Assembly (NCBI GenBank): GCA_020186115.1
Contig: WSYJ01000052.1
Span: 1-64,000, forward strand
Length of the DNA stretch: 64,000 nucleotides
Reading direction: 5' to 3'
Origin: Histomonas meleagridis
Taxonomy: Eukaryota > Parabasalia > Tritrichomonadida > Dientamoebidae
Position 1 is the stretch's first letter. Every line of letters begins with the position of its first letter. Shown one piece after another: positions 47,606-56,343 of the stretch. The notes beneath the pieces are model-generated. The model searched no databases, was not told where the DNA came from, and saw only the letters and a program-made list of their open reading frames with translations. The translations under genes were made by a program, and so were the position numbers.

Positions 47606-50504
47606 TTACATGTTGCGTTTAAGTGGAATTTCAAAAACATGTACATCTGAATCTATAATTGGTTCCGGTTTTTCAATTCTTGTTGGTTCGACCGGATTTA
47701 TAAAATCATTATCATTTTCAGGTAGGTATATAAATTCTGTATTTAATGGTATTGATCCTTCATCAATTTCCTGTTGTTCATTGGAACCTAAATAAACTAT
47801 ATCTGGATCTTCTTCTTCTTGATGAGTTTCAGTCCAAGGTTTAATTTCTACTGGTTCGTTTTTATCTTCTTCTTCATATAATAAAGGTATTGTTTGCTGT
47901 TGATATTTGTTTATAATTTCTTTTATTTGAGGTAATGGTAAAGTTTCTTTATGAATTATGAATATTTTTTTGAAATATTTTTTACCTTCACCCTTATGTA
48001 GATCAAATAAATGTCTAATTGACAGAAATATTTTCATTAATTTATAAAAAATTGATTCTGAATCATTTTTTTTACCTGAATAAAATTCTGATTTTTTCTT
48101 ATCAGTATTTAATTTGTCTGTAAAAAATTCTACCCAATGATAATATATCAATATTAATTGATATTGATCAATATTATTTAAATTTTCAAAAAAGTTAATA
48201 AAGAATAAAGCATTTTTCCAACAAATAGATATGCTGTTGAATATTTGAATTAAATAATTAGGTATAGACTTTAGTGAGACCCAATTATTATTGTCGTATC
48301 GATTTTCTAAATAATCTTGTCTTAAATTAAACAAATCTTCTAGATTATAATCGACTGTATTAATAAAAAATATTCGTTGATTAAATCCTTCTACTACTTC
48401 TGGATCATAAAATTCTATAGAAGGTATAAAATTATTGTATATAGAATTTTTTAAAATAATTTCGAAATTATAATTAATATTATTATAATAATCATCTAAA
48501 ATATTATATAAAGACATGGTATTTTTATCGTCAAATATTTTAGTAAATTTAAATAAAGTAATTTTGATTTTTGGCATATTATATTGAATTTTTTCTTTTT
48601 CAATAATTTCTTCCTCTTCGATTTTCTCTTCTTCTTCTTCTGGAATATATGTGAAACTTTCAGTGGGTCTTCCGTCCCATATTAATTTAGGTTTGTTCTT
48701 ATTTTTAGTTGAAGGATAATAAAACAAGTCTTTATTAATGAAGAATATTTTTAAACCTTTTTTAACATCATTATCTAATAAAAATTTTTAATAATGTTAC
48801 CATTATTCTCATAATATGATTAAATAATTCTACATCATCAATATAAATATTGTACAAATGTTGTGGAATTGTTTTTTGTATTTCTTCATCATATTCAATA
48901 CTGAAATCAAAATCTAATATTACTTTTATTTCAGGTACATCTAGCATATATCTAAAAAAGTATTTGAACCAATCTTTAAATAAATCAATGAGAAATTGTT
49001 TATCTCCAAAAGTTAAACTACTAAAAAAATTCAAATAAAATAAAGTAAACTTATGATCATAAAATAAAGTATTAAATATATCAAAAATATATGGTGGATA
49101 TTTGTTTTGATGAATAAAAAAGGTTTCATTGCTTTCACTATCATTAATATATCTAAAATTATAATTCAAAAATTCATTAAAATCATAAACAATGGAATAA
49201 CCTTGATCATTTTCTTCTTCATATTCTTTTTGTATAACGAAACCTATAATGAATTTTCTTTCAATTTTGTTGTGTTCTGGTAAATATTTAATTAGTAATT
49301 TATCAAAATCGTCTAATAATAAAGAATAATGTGTATCCATAAATGTTTCAACTAATTTGAATGTAAAAAGTTCATTTTCATATGTAAGTATATGTTGTAC
49401 TAGTACATTTTCATTTTCTTCATTTTTTTCAATCTCTTCGTACCATATAGAATTAAATTTTGTTGATCCTTTGTTTGAATCAAATTGAATGTCTCTATTA
49501 ATTTGTTTTGCTAACATTATATCTAAATCTTTTGTTTTTGATATAATAGTGTTTTCTTTTTCTTTTTCTTCTTTTTCTTTTTCTTTTTTTTCTTTTTCTT
49601 CTTTTTCTTTTTCTTCTTTCATTCTTTTTTCATTTTGTATTTGTTGATAAGTTTTACTAACAAATATTTTATTGTATATTTCCGGAAATTCTTGTTTTAA
49701 TTTAGTTTTTTTATTAATTAAATACAATACACTATAAAATAATCTTAATAATTCAAAAAACCAGACTTTAATATTAGTGTATTTTTGTAATTCTGGATAA
49801 CTAGGTGGGATAGTTAAGGTGACATCATTTACTTTCAAGAAAGTTACCTCAAAATTGGGTATAAAATAAGAAAACTTCAACAACCAATTTTGGAATATGT
49901 TTATAAGAGATATTTGATCTTCATTCTTCATTTCATCGAAAAAATTCAGAAAAAATAATCCAATCTGTGTATCAGAAGCTATGGAATTAAACCAATCTAT
50001 AATATACACAGGATAATCTTTTTTGATAAAATAAAAAGGTTCTTCGTTTTGTAATTCTTCAATATTAGATTCTATAAAAAGATTAATATCAAGTTCTTCA
50101 TCTGTTCCTTCTATTTTGAAATATATTTTAAAAATATTATTACGTTTTGGACTTACATTGGGTAAAAAGAAGGTAAATCTATTGTGTTGTGAATAAAAAG
50201 CATATGGAGAATTTTTAAGGATATGTTGAACTCGACTGATATAAGAATAATGATAATTAGAATAAGTAAATTGTGTTTTTTTGTTTTCACTATTTAAATA
50301 TATAATACTATCATAAAATATTTGGTATTTTTGCAATTTTTCGGGTTTTTGTACAATTTGTTCTTCTTCTTGTTCTTGCTCCATATATTTTTGGAATTTT
50401 TTTGATGGTTGTTGTGGTGGTTCATATTCTTCTTCTTCTTCTATTTTTATTTTCTTTTTTGTTGATTTAATGACTGGACTTTTGTAATTTGTCTTAGTCT
50501 GCAT
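47606..50504 (-). CDS. Large Maverick protein with three copies of one unknown domain (one frameshift)
   Basis: About 960 codons. Start MQTKTNYKSPVIKSTKKK is basic and followed by Glu-rich coil. Three related modules follow, each with a Y-x(3)-I-F/W-F-N-S core. They are YPVYIIDWFNSIASDTQIGL (near 50010), YPPYIFDIFNTLFYDHKFTL (near 49090) and IPNYLIQIFNSISI (near 48250). Each is followed by an L-F-F-x-N-F-F stretch and a W-x(4)-F. A Lys/Glu repeat near 49555-49620 links modules 1 and 2. The frame slips at the A5/T5 run 48780-48789. It ends PLKRNM, right before the polymerase N-terminus, and may form one polyprotein with it. Function unknown. CCACTTCATT lies upstream at 50511-50520. Confidence 0.6.
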
Positions 50505-50672
50505 TGATAAAATGAAGTGGAATAATAACTGTCTAACATTGTATCAAAATATTCTGTGAAAAATGTTTAAGTCAATTTTGATAATATTTTAAGGAGTAGA
50601 TTATATCAAATAACTTTGCCACAGAGGTTTTAGTCAAAATTTGATAATATTTTTATAAATATAAATGTTTAT

Positions 50673-52326
50673 TTAATAACCGTCTGGTGTACCATTGGCA
50701 TAATATTTCAAACCGTTATGTAAATCTAATGTGAAATAAGTATCACGACAAATGAATAATTGTGGAGGAGGTGGATGATTTCCAGAATCATCAACATTAT
50801 AATAAGTATCATTAGCTTGAGTATAAATAGGTTGACCTTTAATTTGTATTGGTATATTTTGACCATTAGAATCTAAACCATCAAATACGTAACCACCACG
50901 TGAACGTTCACATTGTATATTAAGCATAAATGAGGTAGCATCACTTAATGTATTATTATATCTTGTACCATTTGAAGCATTCCTTTCCATAGTTAAAGAA
51001 TCTTCAAATTCTTTAGTACATTGTATACCACCATCTAAATCAGAAGCAACTAATTGATATTGTAAAAATCTTGCACCTAATGTAGAAATAGGTTCATCAG
51101 GATAATTTTGACCTGCAATAGTTAATTGTACATTATTATAAATAGGATTATCAAAACAAGTATAATCATTAGCATGTTTTGGAAATACAAATGTAATAGT
51201 TGTGACATTAAATAAAGGCATATTAATAGTAGATTGTATACCAGATTCAGTAGCAGCTAAAGCAAATGCATTATAATCTAATTGTTGTGAAGGAATTACT
51301 AAACCTCCAAGTTGTTGAAGTATTTGAGCTATTTTATTTAAAGTTTCTTCTTTAACTCCAAAATCCAAACATATTAGATTTACATGAAAGTACAGTTAAA
51401 CCTGTACAATATAAAGAAACATTCTCAGTTGCAGTATCAATAGTATGATTAGTTTCAGTATCACATTTAAATGTAGTAGTTATATTAGCAGAATTACCTA
51501 TTTGAGTAAAACCATGAGTAAATAAAGGTAAATTATTAAATGTAGCATTAATAGTAGAATCTTCTAAAAATTCTTTAACTTCTTTAATTTTACGTGGATC
51601 TACTTGACACCAAACTAAACCATTTTGTTTAACATAAAACTTTAATTCAATATCACCAACTAATCTATTTGGATATAAATCAAATGCTTGTAAAGCTAAT
51701 ATATCTTCAAATGGAAGATTCATTTCAAATTCGATATCATGTTTATTTCCATCTGCAATTGTATTTAAATCAACATAAGTACCACACACAGATTGATAAT
51801 ATTCTGAAACATTTTCATATAAAGAATGTGTATATTTTCTAGTTTTCTTTTCAGCATAGGGTTTAATTGTAGAATAACAATAACCTTCACGACAACATTC
51901 ATTTTGTTGATAACCAGTAGAAATATTATTAGACATAATTTGTAATTGATCTAATAATTGATTAGAACTCTTAAAACCTATAAATATTTTAGCTAAATTC
52001 TCAGGATCTTGTAAATTACCAGATGAAATAGCTTTTGATAATTGTACAGTTATTCTAAGTTTAAAATTAATAAAACCTTCAGTTATTTGTGAAATCATAT
52101 GATCACCATGAGTAATTCTTAATCTAGTTTCTTGTGATTGATTAAATGGTGCATTTTGATCATGACAATCTTCAGTTCTTAAAATAAAAGAACGAGTACC
52201 ATCATTTTTAGCAATTAAATCTTTAAGACGATCAAAATAAGCTCCAACATTACCTTGATCATTTTGTTCATTTTTTAGATTGCGTATTATTATAAAAAAA
52301 AAAAAAAAATGAAAAATATTTTTCAT
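50673..52326 (-). CDS. Major capsid protein, double-jelly-roll type (frameshifted)
   Basis: Frames 52326-51352 and 51368-50673 give about 550 residues, the usual size for polinton capsid proteins. N-terminal half: TRLRITHGDHMISQITEGF, then beta-rich LPFEDILALQAFDLYPNRL and DIELKFYVKQNGLVWCQVDP. C-terminal half: TTITFVFPKHAND and DTYFTLDLHNGLKYYANG. The order of strands fits the Maverick capsid; the assignment rests on pattern and gene order. A one-base slip at the A4 run 51360-51363 splits it. The first residues (KNIFHFFFFF) come from a T15 tract that is probably 5' leader. A start near 52274 would need one more slip. The divergent gene starts 8 bases away. Confidence 0.7.
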
Positions 52327-52334
52327 AATTTTTA

Positions 52335-52619
52335 ATGGCGTGGGGGTTGTGGAATAAATTTAAAAACGGTATAAAGAAAATAGGACCTTTACTTAAAAAA
52401 GTGAAAGAAGGATTCGCAAAAATTAGTCCGCATATTGCAAAAGGTTATGAATTTGCAAAACAACATAAAAAAGATATTAAAAAGATAGGACCTTTAAAGA
52501 AATTACCTGTAGATAAAATATTTGAAGTAGGTGATAGATTAGCTCCTATATTTAAATCAGTAGGTATGGAAGCAAATGATAAGATCTTCTCTAATTTACA
52601 TCCTGCATTTTATAGATAA
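52335..52619 (+). CDS. Small basic amphipathic Maverick protein 1
   Basis: 94 residues, starting MAWGLWNKFKNGIKKIGPLL. The first 40 residues can form a basic amphipathic helix; KKDIKKIGPLKKLP follows and the end is FSNLHPAFYR. It shares its N-terminus with the next gene. A location beside the capsid gene and this composition recall membrane-active or DNA-binding internal capsid proteins of adenovirus-like viruses. That is inference; no sequence family is recognised. Confidence 0.6.
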   Translation: MAWGLWNKFKNGIKKIGPLLKKVKEGFAKISPHIAKGYEFAKQHKKDIKKIGPLKKLPVDKIFEVGDRLAPIFKSVGMEANDKIFSNLHPAFYR

Positions 52620-52649
52620 AGAAATAATTATTTATTTTTATTATTATTT

Positions 52650-52919
52650 ATGGCTTGGGGTTTTTGGAACAAAATTAAAAATGGATTTAAAAAAGCTGGT
52701 GCTCGGATTAAAAATAAAATTATTAAACCAGTCGGATAATTTATTGGTAATGTATGGAATAAAGTAGCTAAACCTGTTGTAAATACAGTAGGTAAAATAC
52801 CTGGAATTGAAAATTTACCTGGTCATGCAGGCGCTATTGCTAAAGGAATTAAAATAGCAGATGGATTATCACCTGTTATAGATGGTGTAGCAAATGCACT
52901 AGTTGGTCAAAAGAAATAA
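52650..52919 (+). CDS. Small basic amphipathic Maverick protein 2 (one TAA)
   Basis: Starts MAWGFWNKIKNGFKKAGARI, a clear paralogue of the preceding gene (MAWG-x-WNK-x-KNG). The frame meets TAA at 52737-52739 but continues without further stops through NVWNKVAKPVVNTVGKIPG and HAGAIAKGIKIADGL to 52919, 90 codons in all. Either a nonsense mutation or a base-call error. Tandem duplication of a capsid-associated gene is the simplest origin. Confidence 0.55.
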
Positions 52920-52947
52920 TAAAATATTATTTATATATATATTGTTT

Positions 52948-53040
52948 TTGAATTTTTTGAAACTAAACTATACCAAATCCCAGGCGTCCTTAAAGGACGC
53001 CTGCGTCCAATTTGGTATAGTTTAGTTTCAAAAAATTCAA
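52948..53040. repeat. Perfect nested hairpin, 31-base arms with an inner 11-base stem
   Basis: Outer arms 52948-52978 and 53010-53040 are perfect inverted copies. Inside, CAGGCGTCCTT (52981-52991) pairs with AAGGACGCCTG (52993-53003). It lies after the stop of the second MAWG gene and before the initiator of the gene at 53113. The GC-rich core stands out. It may be a terminator, a processing signal or a replication/packaging structure. Confidence 0.9.
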
Positions 53041-53100
53041 TGCTATAGCATTTTCTGACACTGAGTTTTTGTTATAATGTTAAATCAGTTATTTATCAGT

Positions 53101-53107
53101 TCACTTT
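53101..53107 (+). promoter_or_regulatory. Initiator motif TCACTTT
   Basis: Five bases before ATG 53113. It matches the trichomonad Inr pattern and, by position, gives a very short leader. Confidence 0.6.
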
Positions 53108-53112
53108 GATAA

Positions 53113-53685
53113 ATGCAACAGTTCAGCAGCGACAGTGACAACGAGGAAGAAGAAGTTAGGTTATATAGTTCAAAGGGATATTATGATCCGATGAACTTGG
53201 TTGAAGAAAACTTTGGTCCTATGTCTATAGAAAGTTACATTATTAGCAAAGTGCGGCCTTCAAATATAAATGTCTGGTTTGATGTAGATATAGTTATAGG
53301 GGACTTTGATTTTATGTACACTTGGGCTATACCTGAAAGACGAATACAGCCTAGTGACTTACATTACCTTCCTATAGAAAAGTTCGATTTGGATGACCCT
53401 ACGTTCAACGCTGAAGATATGTTACTATGGGATGTATGTGTATATCACGCAATATGTTACGTGAAGTTGAATATAGATAAGATAAGGATATTAACTGACA
53501 CTGATAGATGGGTGACTGATCATTACAGGAAGCTTCATACTTTTGAGTTTTCACGAGTGATTTTCTGTATTAGAAAATACTTAAGAGGTCAACAAGCTTT
53601 AAGCATTTATAATCCGTATTTAATAATTACTCCATATCCAGGACCACGTCCACGTAGAGAAAGCATAATAATTAGGTCAAACTAA
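53113..53685 (+). CDS. Unknown 190-residue Maverick protein, intact
   Basis: Starts MQQFSSDSDNEEEEVRLYSS, an acidic N-terminus. A compact middle part follows with VWFDVDIVIGDFDFMYTWAI, several Trp and Asp, and a basic Pro/Arg-rich tail (PYPGPRPRRESIIIR). No membrane segment. The FDVDIVIGDFDF phrase has paired acids but I see no known catalytic pattern. Better GC in third positions than its neighbours. Initiator 5 bases upstream supports the start. Confidence 0.6.
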   Translation: MQQFSSDSDNEEEEVRLYSSKGYYDPMNLVEENFGPMSIESYIISKVRPSNINVWFDVDIVIGDFDFMYTWAIPERRIQPSDLHYLPIEKFDLDDPTFNAEDMLLWDVCVYHAICYVKLNIDKIRILTDTDRWVTDHYRKLHTFEFSRVIFCIRKYLRGQQALSIYNPYLIITPYPGPRPRRESIIIRSN

Positions 53686-53714
53686 ATAATTGACTAAAAA
53701 AATTATTTTTATTT

Positions 53715-53921
53715 ATGTCTAATTATAAACCTGAGGTTATAGAAACCTATTACAACAAAAATAGGTTAAATATTCCTGAAATTACAAATTTAAAAGATAT
53801 AGAAAAACAGAGAAGGGTGACATTTACGAATGCAATTATATTTGAGAAACCAATACCATTTTCAGCTTTACGACAAAATAGTGAAATATATGTTATACCT
53901 TATGAAAAAGAAAATAAATAA
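53715..53921 (+). CDS. Unknown 68-residue Maverick protein
   Basis: Starts MSNYKPEVIETYYNKNRLNI and lies 29 bases after the preceding gene on the same strand. Charged, no membrane segment. Its end overlaps the end of the convergent minus-strand gene by about 29 bases. Not recognised. Confidence 0.45.
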   Translation: MSNYKPEVIETYYNKNRLNIPEITNLKDIEKQRRVTFTNAIIFEKPIPFSALRQNSEIYVIPYEKENK

Positions 53922-54114
53922 AAAAATAAACATTATTTCTTTGTTTATTTAATTCTTTGACTATTTGTTCTACTGACCATAATGAAGAAAAAACATTAGT
54001 AACATAAATTGTCTTTTTCGTATCGTCTTGAGCATTGCTATTAGGTGAAGTGTCAAAATTATTAAAATAATCATTATAGAAATCGAATGTAAAAAGAAAT
54101 TCATCCTCAGACAT
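53893..54114 (-). CDS. Unknown 73-residue acidic Maverick protein
   Basis: Start chosen at ATG 54114 (MSEDEFLFTFDFYNDYF), because a TCACTTCA initiator lies 12 bases upstream (complement of 54124-54131); the longer frame from 54150 would begin before it. Acidic and aromatic-rich N-terminus. Its tail overlaps the convergent gene. Not recognised. Confidence 0.45.
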   Translation of the reverse strand: MSEDEFLFTFDFYNDYFNNFDTSPNSNAQDDTKKTIYVTNVFSSLWSVEQIVKELNKQRNNVYFFIYFLFHKV

Positions 54115-54125
54115 TAAAAAAAATG

Positions 54126-54131
54126 AAGTGA
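54126..54131 (-). promoter_or_regulatory. Initiator motif TCACTT (minus strand)
   Basis: Followed by CATTT and ATG 54114. It decides the start of the 73-residue gene and overlaps the end of the upstream gene. Confidence 0.5.
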
Positions 54132-54146
54132 TTATTGTTTTTTTAT

Positions 54147-54617
54147 TCAAATTAGAGGTTTAAAACTATCGGGATCGATTGAATTCATGTCAAATACTGT
54201 TTGGAATTCATTATTATCAGGTATTTTATGTGAAATAAGTATATTATTAACTTCATTGTTGGTTGATTCATATAGAAATGCATGATACCATCTTCCGAAA
54301 TTACTCTCTAATTGAGTTAAATGAATCTCTAGATAATGAATATTATTAGTAATTGGTGGCTTTTTATTATCAGTAATTGGTATTGATACTTTGATATTTC
54401 TTTGTTTGAAGAATTCAATCAACTCTTTATGTACAAAATAGAAATCTTGAAAATTTTTATGTTTGATAATCATGCCAATTGACTTAATTATAAAATTGTT
54501 AAAATTGCCAAGTTTGTCATCTTTTGGTTCAAAAAATAAAGCAACCGCTGTAGCATCTGGATCTTTTTCTTTGATAAAATCGGCTAGCTTTGTAACTGAA
54601 TAGTAGTCTGAATTCAT
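54147..54617 (-). CDS. Unknown 156-residue Maverick protein at the right end
   Basis: Starts MNSDYYSVTKLADFIKEKD. Mixed alpha/beta with AVALFFEPKDD and IIKSIGMIIKHKNFQDFYFV strands. No cysteine, so it is not the cysteine protease expected in many Mavericks. It lies about 65 bases inside the right terminal repeat and is transcribed inward, with two initiator motifs (complement of 54626-54631 and 54634-54639) just upstream. Confidence 0.55.
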   Translation of the reverse strand: MNSDYYSVTKLADFIKEKDPDATAVALFFEPKDDKLGNFNNFIIKSIGMIIKHKNFQDFYFVHKELIEFFKQRNIKVSIPITDNKKPPITNNIHYLEIHLTQLESNFGRWYHAFLYESTNNEVNNILISHKIPDNNEFQTVFDMNSIDPDSFKPLI

Positions 54618-54625
54618 AAAGAGTG

Positions 54626-54639
54626 AAGTGATGAAGTGA
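54626..54639 (-). promoter_or_regulatory. Tandem initiator motifs TCACTTCATCACTT
   Basis: Two TCACTT copies 8 bases apart, 9-22 bases before ATG 54617. Tandem initiators suggest multiple start sites. Confidence 0.5.
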
Positions 54640-54682
54640 CATTTTTATGATTGTGTATTTTGGCCATTCGTTCATTGAAATA

Positions 54683-54735
54683 AGTTTGCCATGAGACCAA
54701 ACAATAACCGTCCCTTTTCGACTACTAACCTCCGA
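54683..54735 (-). repeat. Right terminal inverted repeat of the Maverick
   Basis: AGTTTGCCATGAGACC to ACTACTAACCTCCG. Inverted copy of 37383-37435. Confidence 0.9.
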
Positions 54736-54759
54736 CCGCATTGGTTATTATTCGGTCGG
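54732..54759. repeat. Stem-loop at the outer edge of the right repeat
   Basis: CCGACCG (54732-54738) pairs with CGGTCGG (54753-54759) around a 14-base loop. The top strand from 54743 (GGTTATTATTCGGTCGG) resembles 37369-37385 (GGTTATTATTTAATCGG) at 14 of 17 bases. Confidence 0.7.
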
Positions 54760-54786
54760 CTTGTATTATATACCTACCGTAATACA

Positions 54787-55545
54787 ATGGGAGCTTCAAA
54801 CTCATCTCCAACGAAACAGGAGCCGAAACAACCAAAAAAGGTCCAACCAGAAAAAGCACAACCAAAAATGGCTCAACCAGAAAAAGATCCCAATCCAACA
54901 ATAGTTGATATACCATGGACTGATTCAATGTCTCCTGTTTTAATTATTACTGATCTTCATCTTGGTAAACATGGAGATAAGCAAAGAGCTTTCCAATGTT
55001 TTAAATCAGCAATAACAGAAACAATCCAAACTGTTCACCCTGGCTCTATTTTTTGTTTGGGAGATATAATTCATCGGAATGAAACTAACACAGTACAAGA
55101 TCTCATTAATTTCTTTCAAATGCTCAAAGAACTAACAGTTCTTCCATGTCATATAATTCTTGGAAATCATGACAGAAAATTTACTAAGAGCCTTGCTTGG
55201 CGAAATGATTCCAATGTTTACTTTCATCCAGAAGCAATTATGAACATTAACAATAAAGTATTTTTGACACATGATATGTTATATTGTCGTGTTGGGAGGT
55301 CATTGTCTGATTGCAGAGCATGGTTTTCTAAGTTAAGAGGTCGATTTCCAGGTAAAATTCCTGACGATGCTTTGCTTATTTGCGGTCATATTCATACTCA
55401 ATTAATGTTAGACAATGGAATGACTCGATCTGTCGCCACATATTCACCTGAAGACACAGCCACTAATTACGCGATTTTAACATTAAAAAATGATGGAAAT
55501 TTTGAGTTCCAACAAAAAACAAAATTTTTAAAAGATGTTCCCTAA
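54787..55545 (+). CDS. Calcineurin-type metallophosphatase, probably N-myristoylated
   Basis: Start at ATG 54787 (MGASNSSPTKQEPK). This gives an N-terminal Gly with Ser at position 6, the N-myristoylation pattern; the longer frame from 54691 reads through the Maverick repeat. A K/P/Q-rich linker with PEKAQPKMAQPEK repeats follows. The catalytic domain has LIITDLHLG (D-x-H), CLGDIIHRN (GD), ILGNHDRKF (GNHD), a downstream H in LTHDM and CGHIHTQ (GHxH), a complete two-metal site. 252 residues. Substrate unknown; membrane-anchored phosphoesterase is inferred. The Maverick end lies 51 bases upstream, inside the promoter region. Confidence 0.85.
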   Translation: MGASNSSPTKQEPKQPKKVQPEKAQPKMAQPEKDPNPTIVDIPWTDSMSPVLIITDLHLGKHGDKQRAFQCFKSAITETIQTVHPGSIFCLGDIIHRNETNTVQDLINFFQMLKELTVLPCHIILGNHDRKFTKSLAWRNDSNVYFHPEAIMNINNKVFLTHDMLYCRVGRSLSDCRAWFSKLRGRFPGKIPDDALLICGHIHTQLMLDNGMTRSVATYSPEDTATNYAILTLKNDGNFEFQQKTKFLKDVP

Positions 55546-55722
55546 GTTAAAAGATCAAAATAAATAAATAAACACCCGAATATCAGATTTTTTTTTGTAT
55601 TTTTATGATGTTTTCTTATTTCGAAAGGATTTATTTGCTTGCTTTAAACATTAAATTTTAAACTCGATTTTTCATATCACATTTCATTTAAATAAATGGT
55701 TGACTTAAGTTCAAAGGAATTT

Positions 55723-56094
55723 TTATTTGAAGAATCTAATTTCTTGGAATTCGTGTGGTTCAAAGTTAACTGTTACTGTTGGCTCTGGTTCAAGTACATC
55801 TGCAAAATCGATATCATCAATATCTCCTGTTTGAAGTTCTAAGCCAAGATTGCATCCGTTATATGCAGCTTGTGTTGATGTAACAATTTTCCTTTCCATT
55901 TTTAGGTGATTTGCAAAACCAATTCCAAAGAGTGCTGCTGTTGATTTAAAGTCTTGATCTTCTGAACTTGATGTTAATTTTTTTAAGTGTACTTCGAGGG
56001 GATGTTCATTGATCTTACCATGACGAAGATTTGGAAGCCCTTCACGCATCACATCGACGGGCATTGGTGGGATCATTTCATCATACATTTCCAT
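55723..56094 (-). CDS. Proteasome assembly chaperone UMP1/POMP-like
   Basis: 123 residues starting MEMYDEMIPPMPVDVMREGL. The family signature is visible: HPLE after a G-L-x(2)-R-x-G stretch, a central GIGFANHLKMERKIV helix, and the C-terminal LGLELQTGDIDDIDFADVLE, matching the L-G-x-E-I-L-x-G-x-D-x-x-I-x-F-x-D-V-L block of UMP1. Length is typical (120-145). UMP1 sits inside half-proteasomes, checks beta-ring joining and is degraded on maturation. Start: a TCATTTT initiator-like motif lies about 30 bases upstream on the minus strand. Confidence 0.8.
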   Translation of the reverse strand: MEMYDEMIPPMPVDVMREGLPNLRHGKINEHPLEVHLKKLTSSSEDQDFKSTAALFGIGFANHLKMERKIVTSTQAAYNGCNLGLELQTGDIDDIDFADVLEPEPTVTVNFEPHEFQEIRFFK

Positions 56095-56343
56095 AACTTT
56101 GTCACTTTTTTATAATTGGTCGAAAATGACACTTTTTTATCAACAAATTTTTTTCTTTTATTTTCTATTTAGTGCTATATTTTATTATTTAAAATGAGTT
56201 TTAGCTTCTATTAGTGAACATAATTTCGACTTTTGCTAACATAATTTTAAATTAATTTCATTTTGTAAAAATAATATATAAAAATCCTTCAAGAAATTAA
56301 TAATTTTAAATTAATTAAATTTAAAAATTTTTCTATTTTACTT
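56095..56343. other. Intergenic DNA between UMP1-like and activase-like genes
   Basis: AT-rich, no coding frame. It holds the promoter of the UMP1-like gene and the 3' end of the large gene. Confidence 0.5.

Larger units (their letters stand above)
37383..54735. mobile_element. Maverick/Polinton, 17.35 kb, nearly complete
   Basis: Bounded by 53-base inverted repeats (37383-37435 and 54683-54735) that differ at only a few bases. It carries the Maverick hallmark set: retroviral-type integrase, FtsK/HerA-like packaging ATPase, protein-primed-type family-B polymerase and a double-jelly-roll-type capsid protein, plus fibre and unknown genes. Left and right arms have genes on both strands with short divergent promoters. 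One-base breaks occur at homopolymers in most large genes. Mavericks are known to be abundant in Trichomonas. Confidence 0.9.

Noticed and set aside
37383-54735. Programmed ribosomal frameshifting as the cause of all breaks
   Set aside because: The slips occur at many different runs, in both directions, and even within small proteins and catalytic motifs. A specific slippery site with a following structure was not seen.
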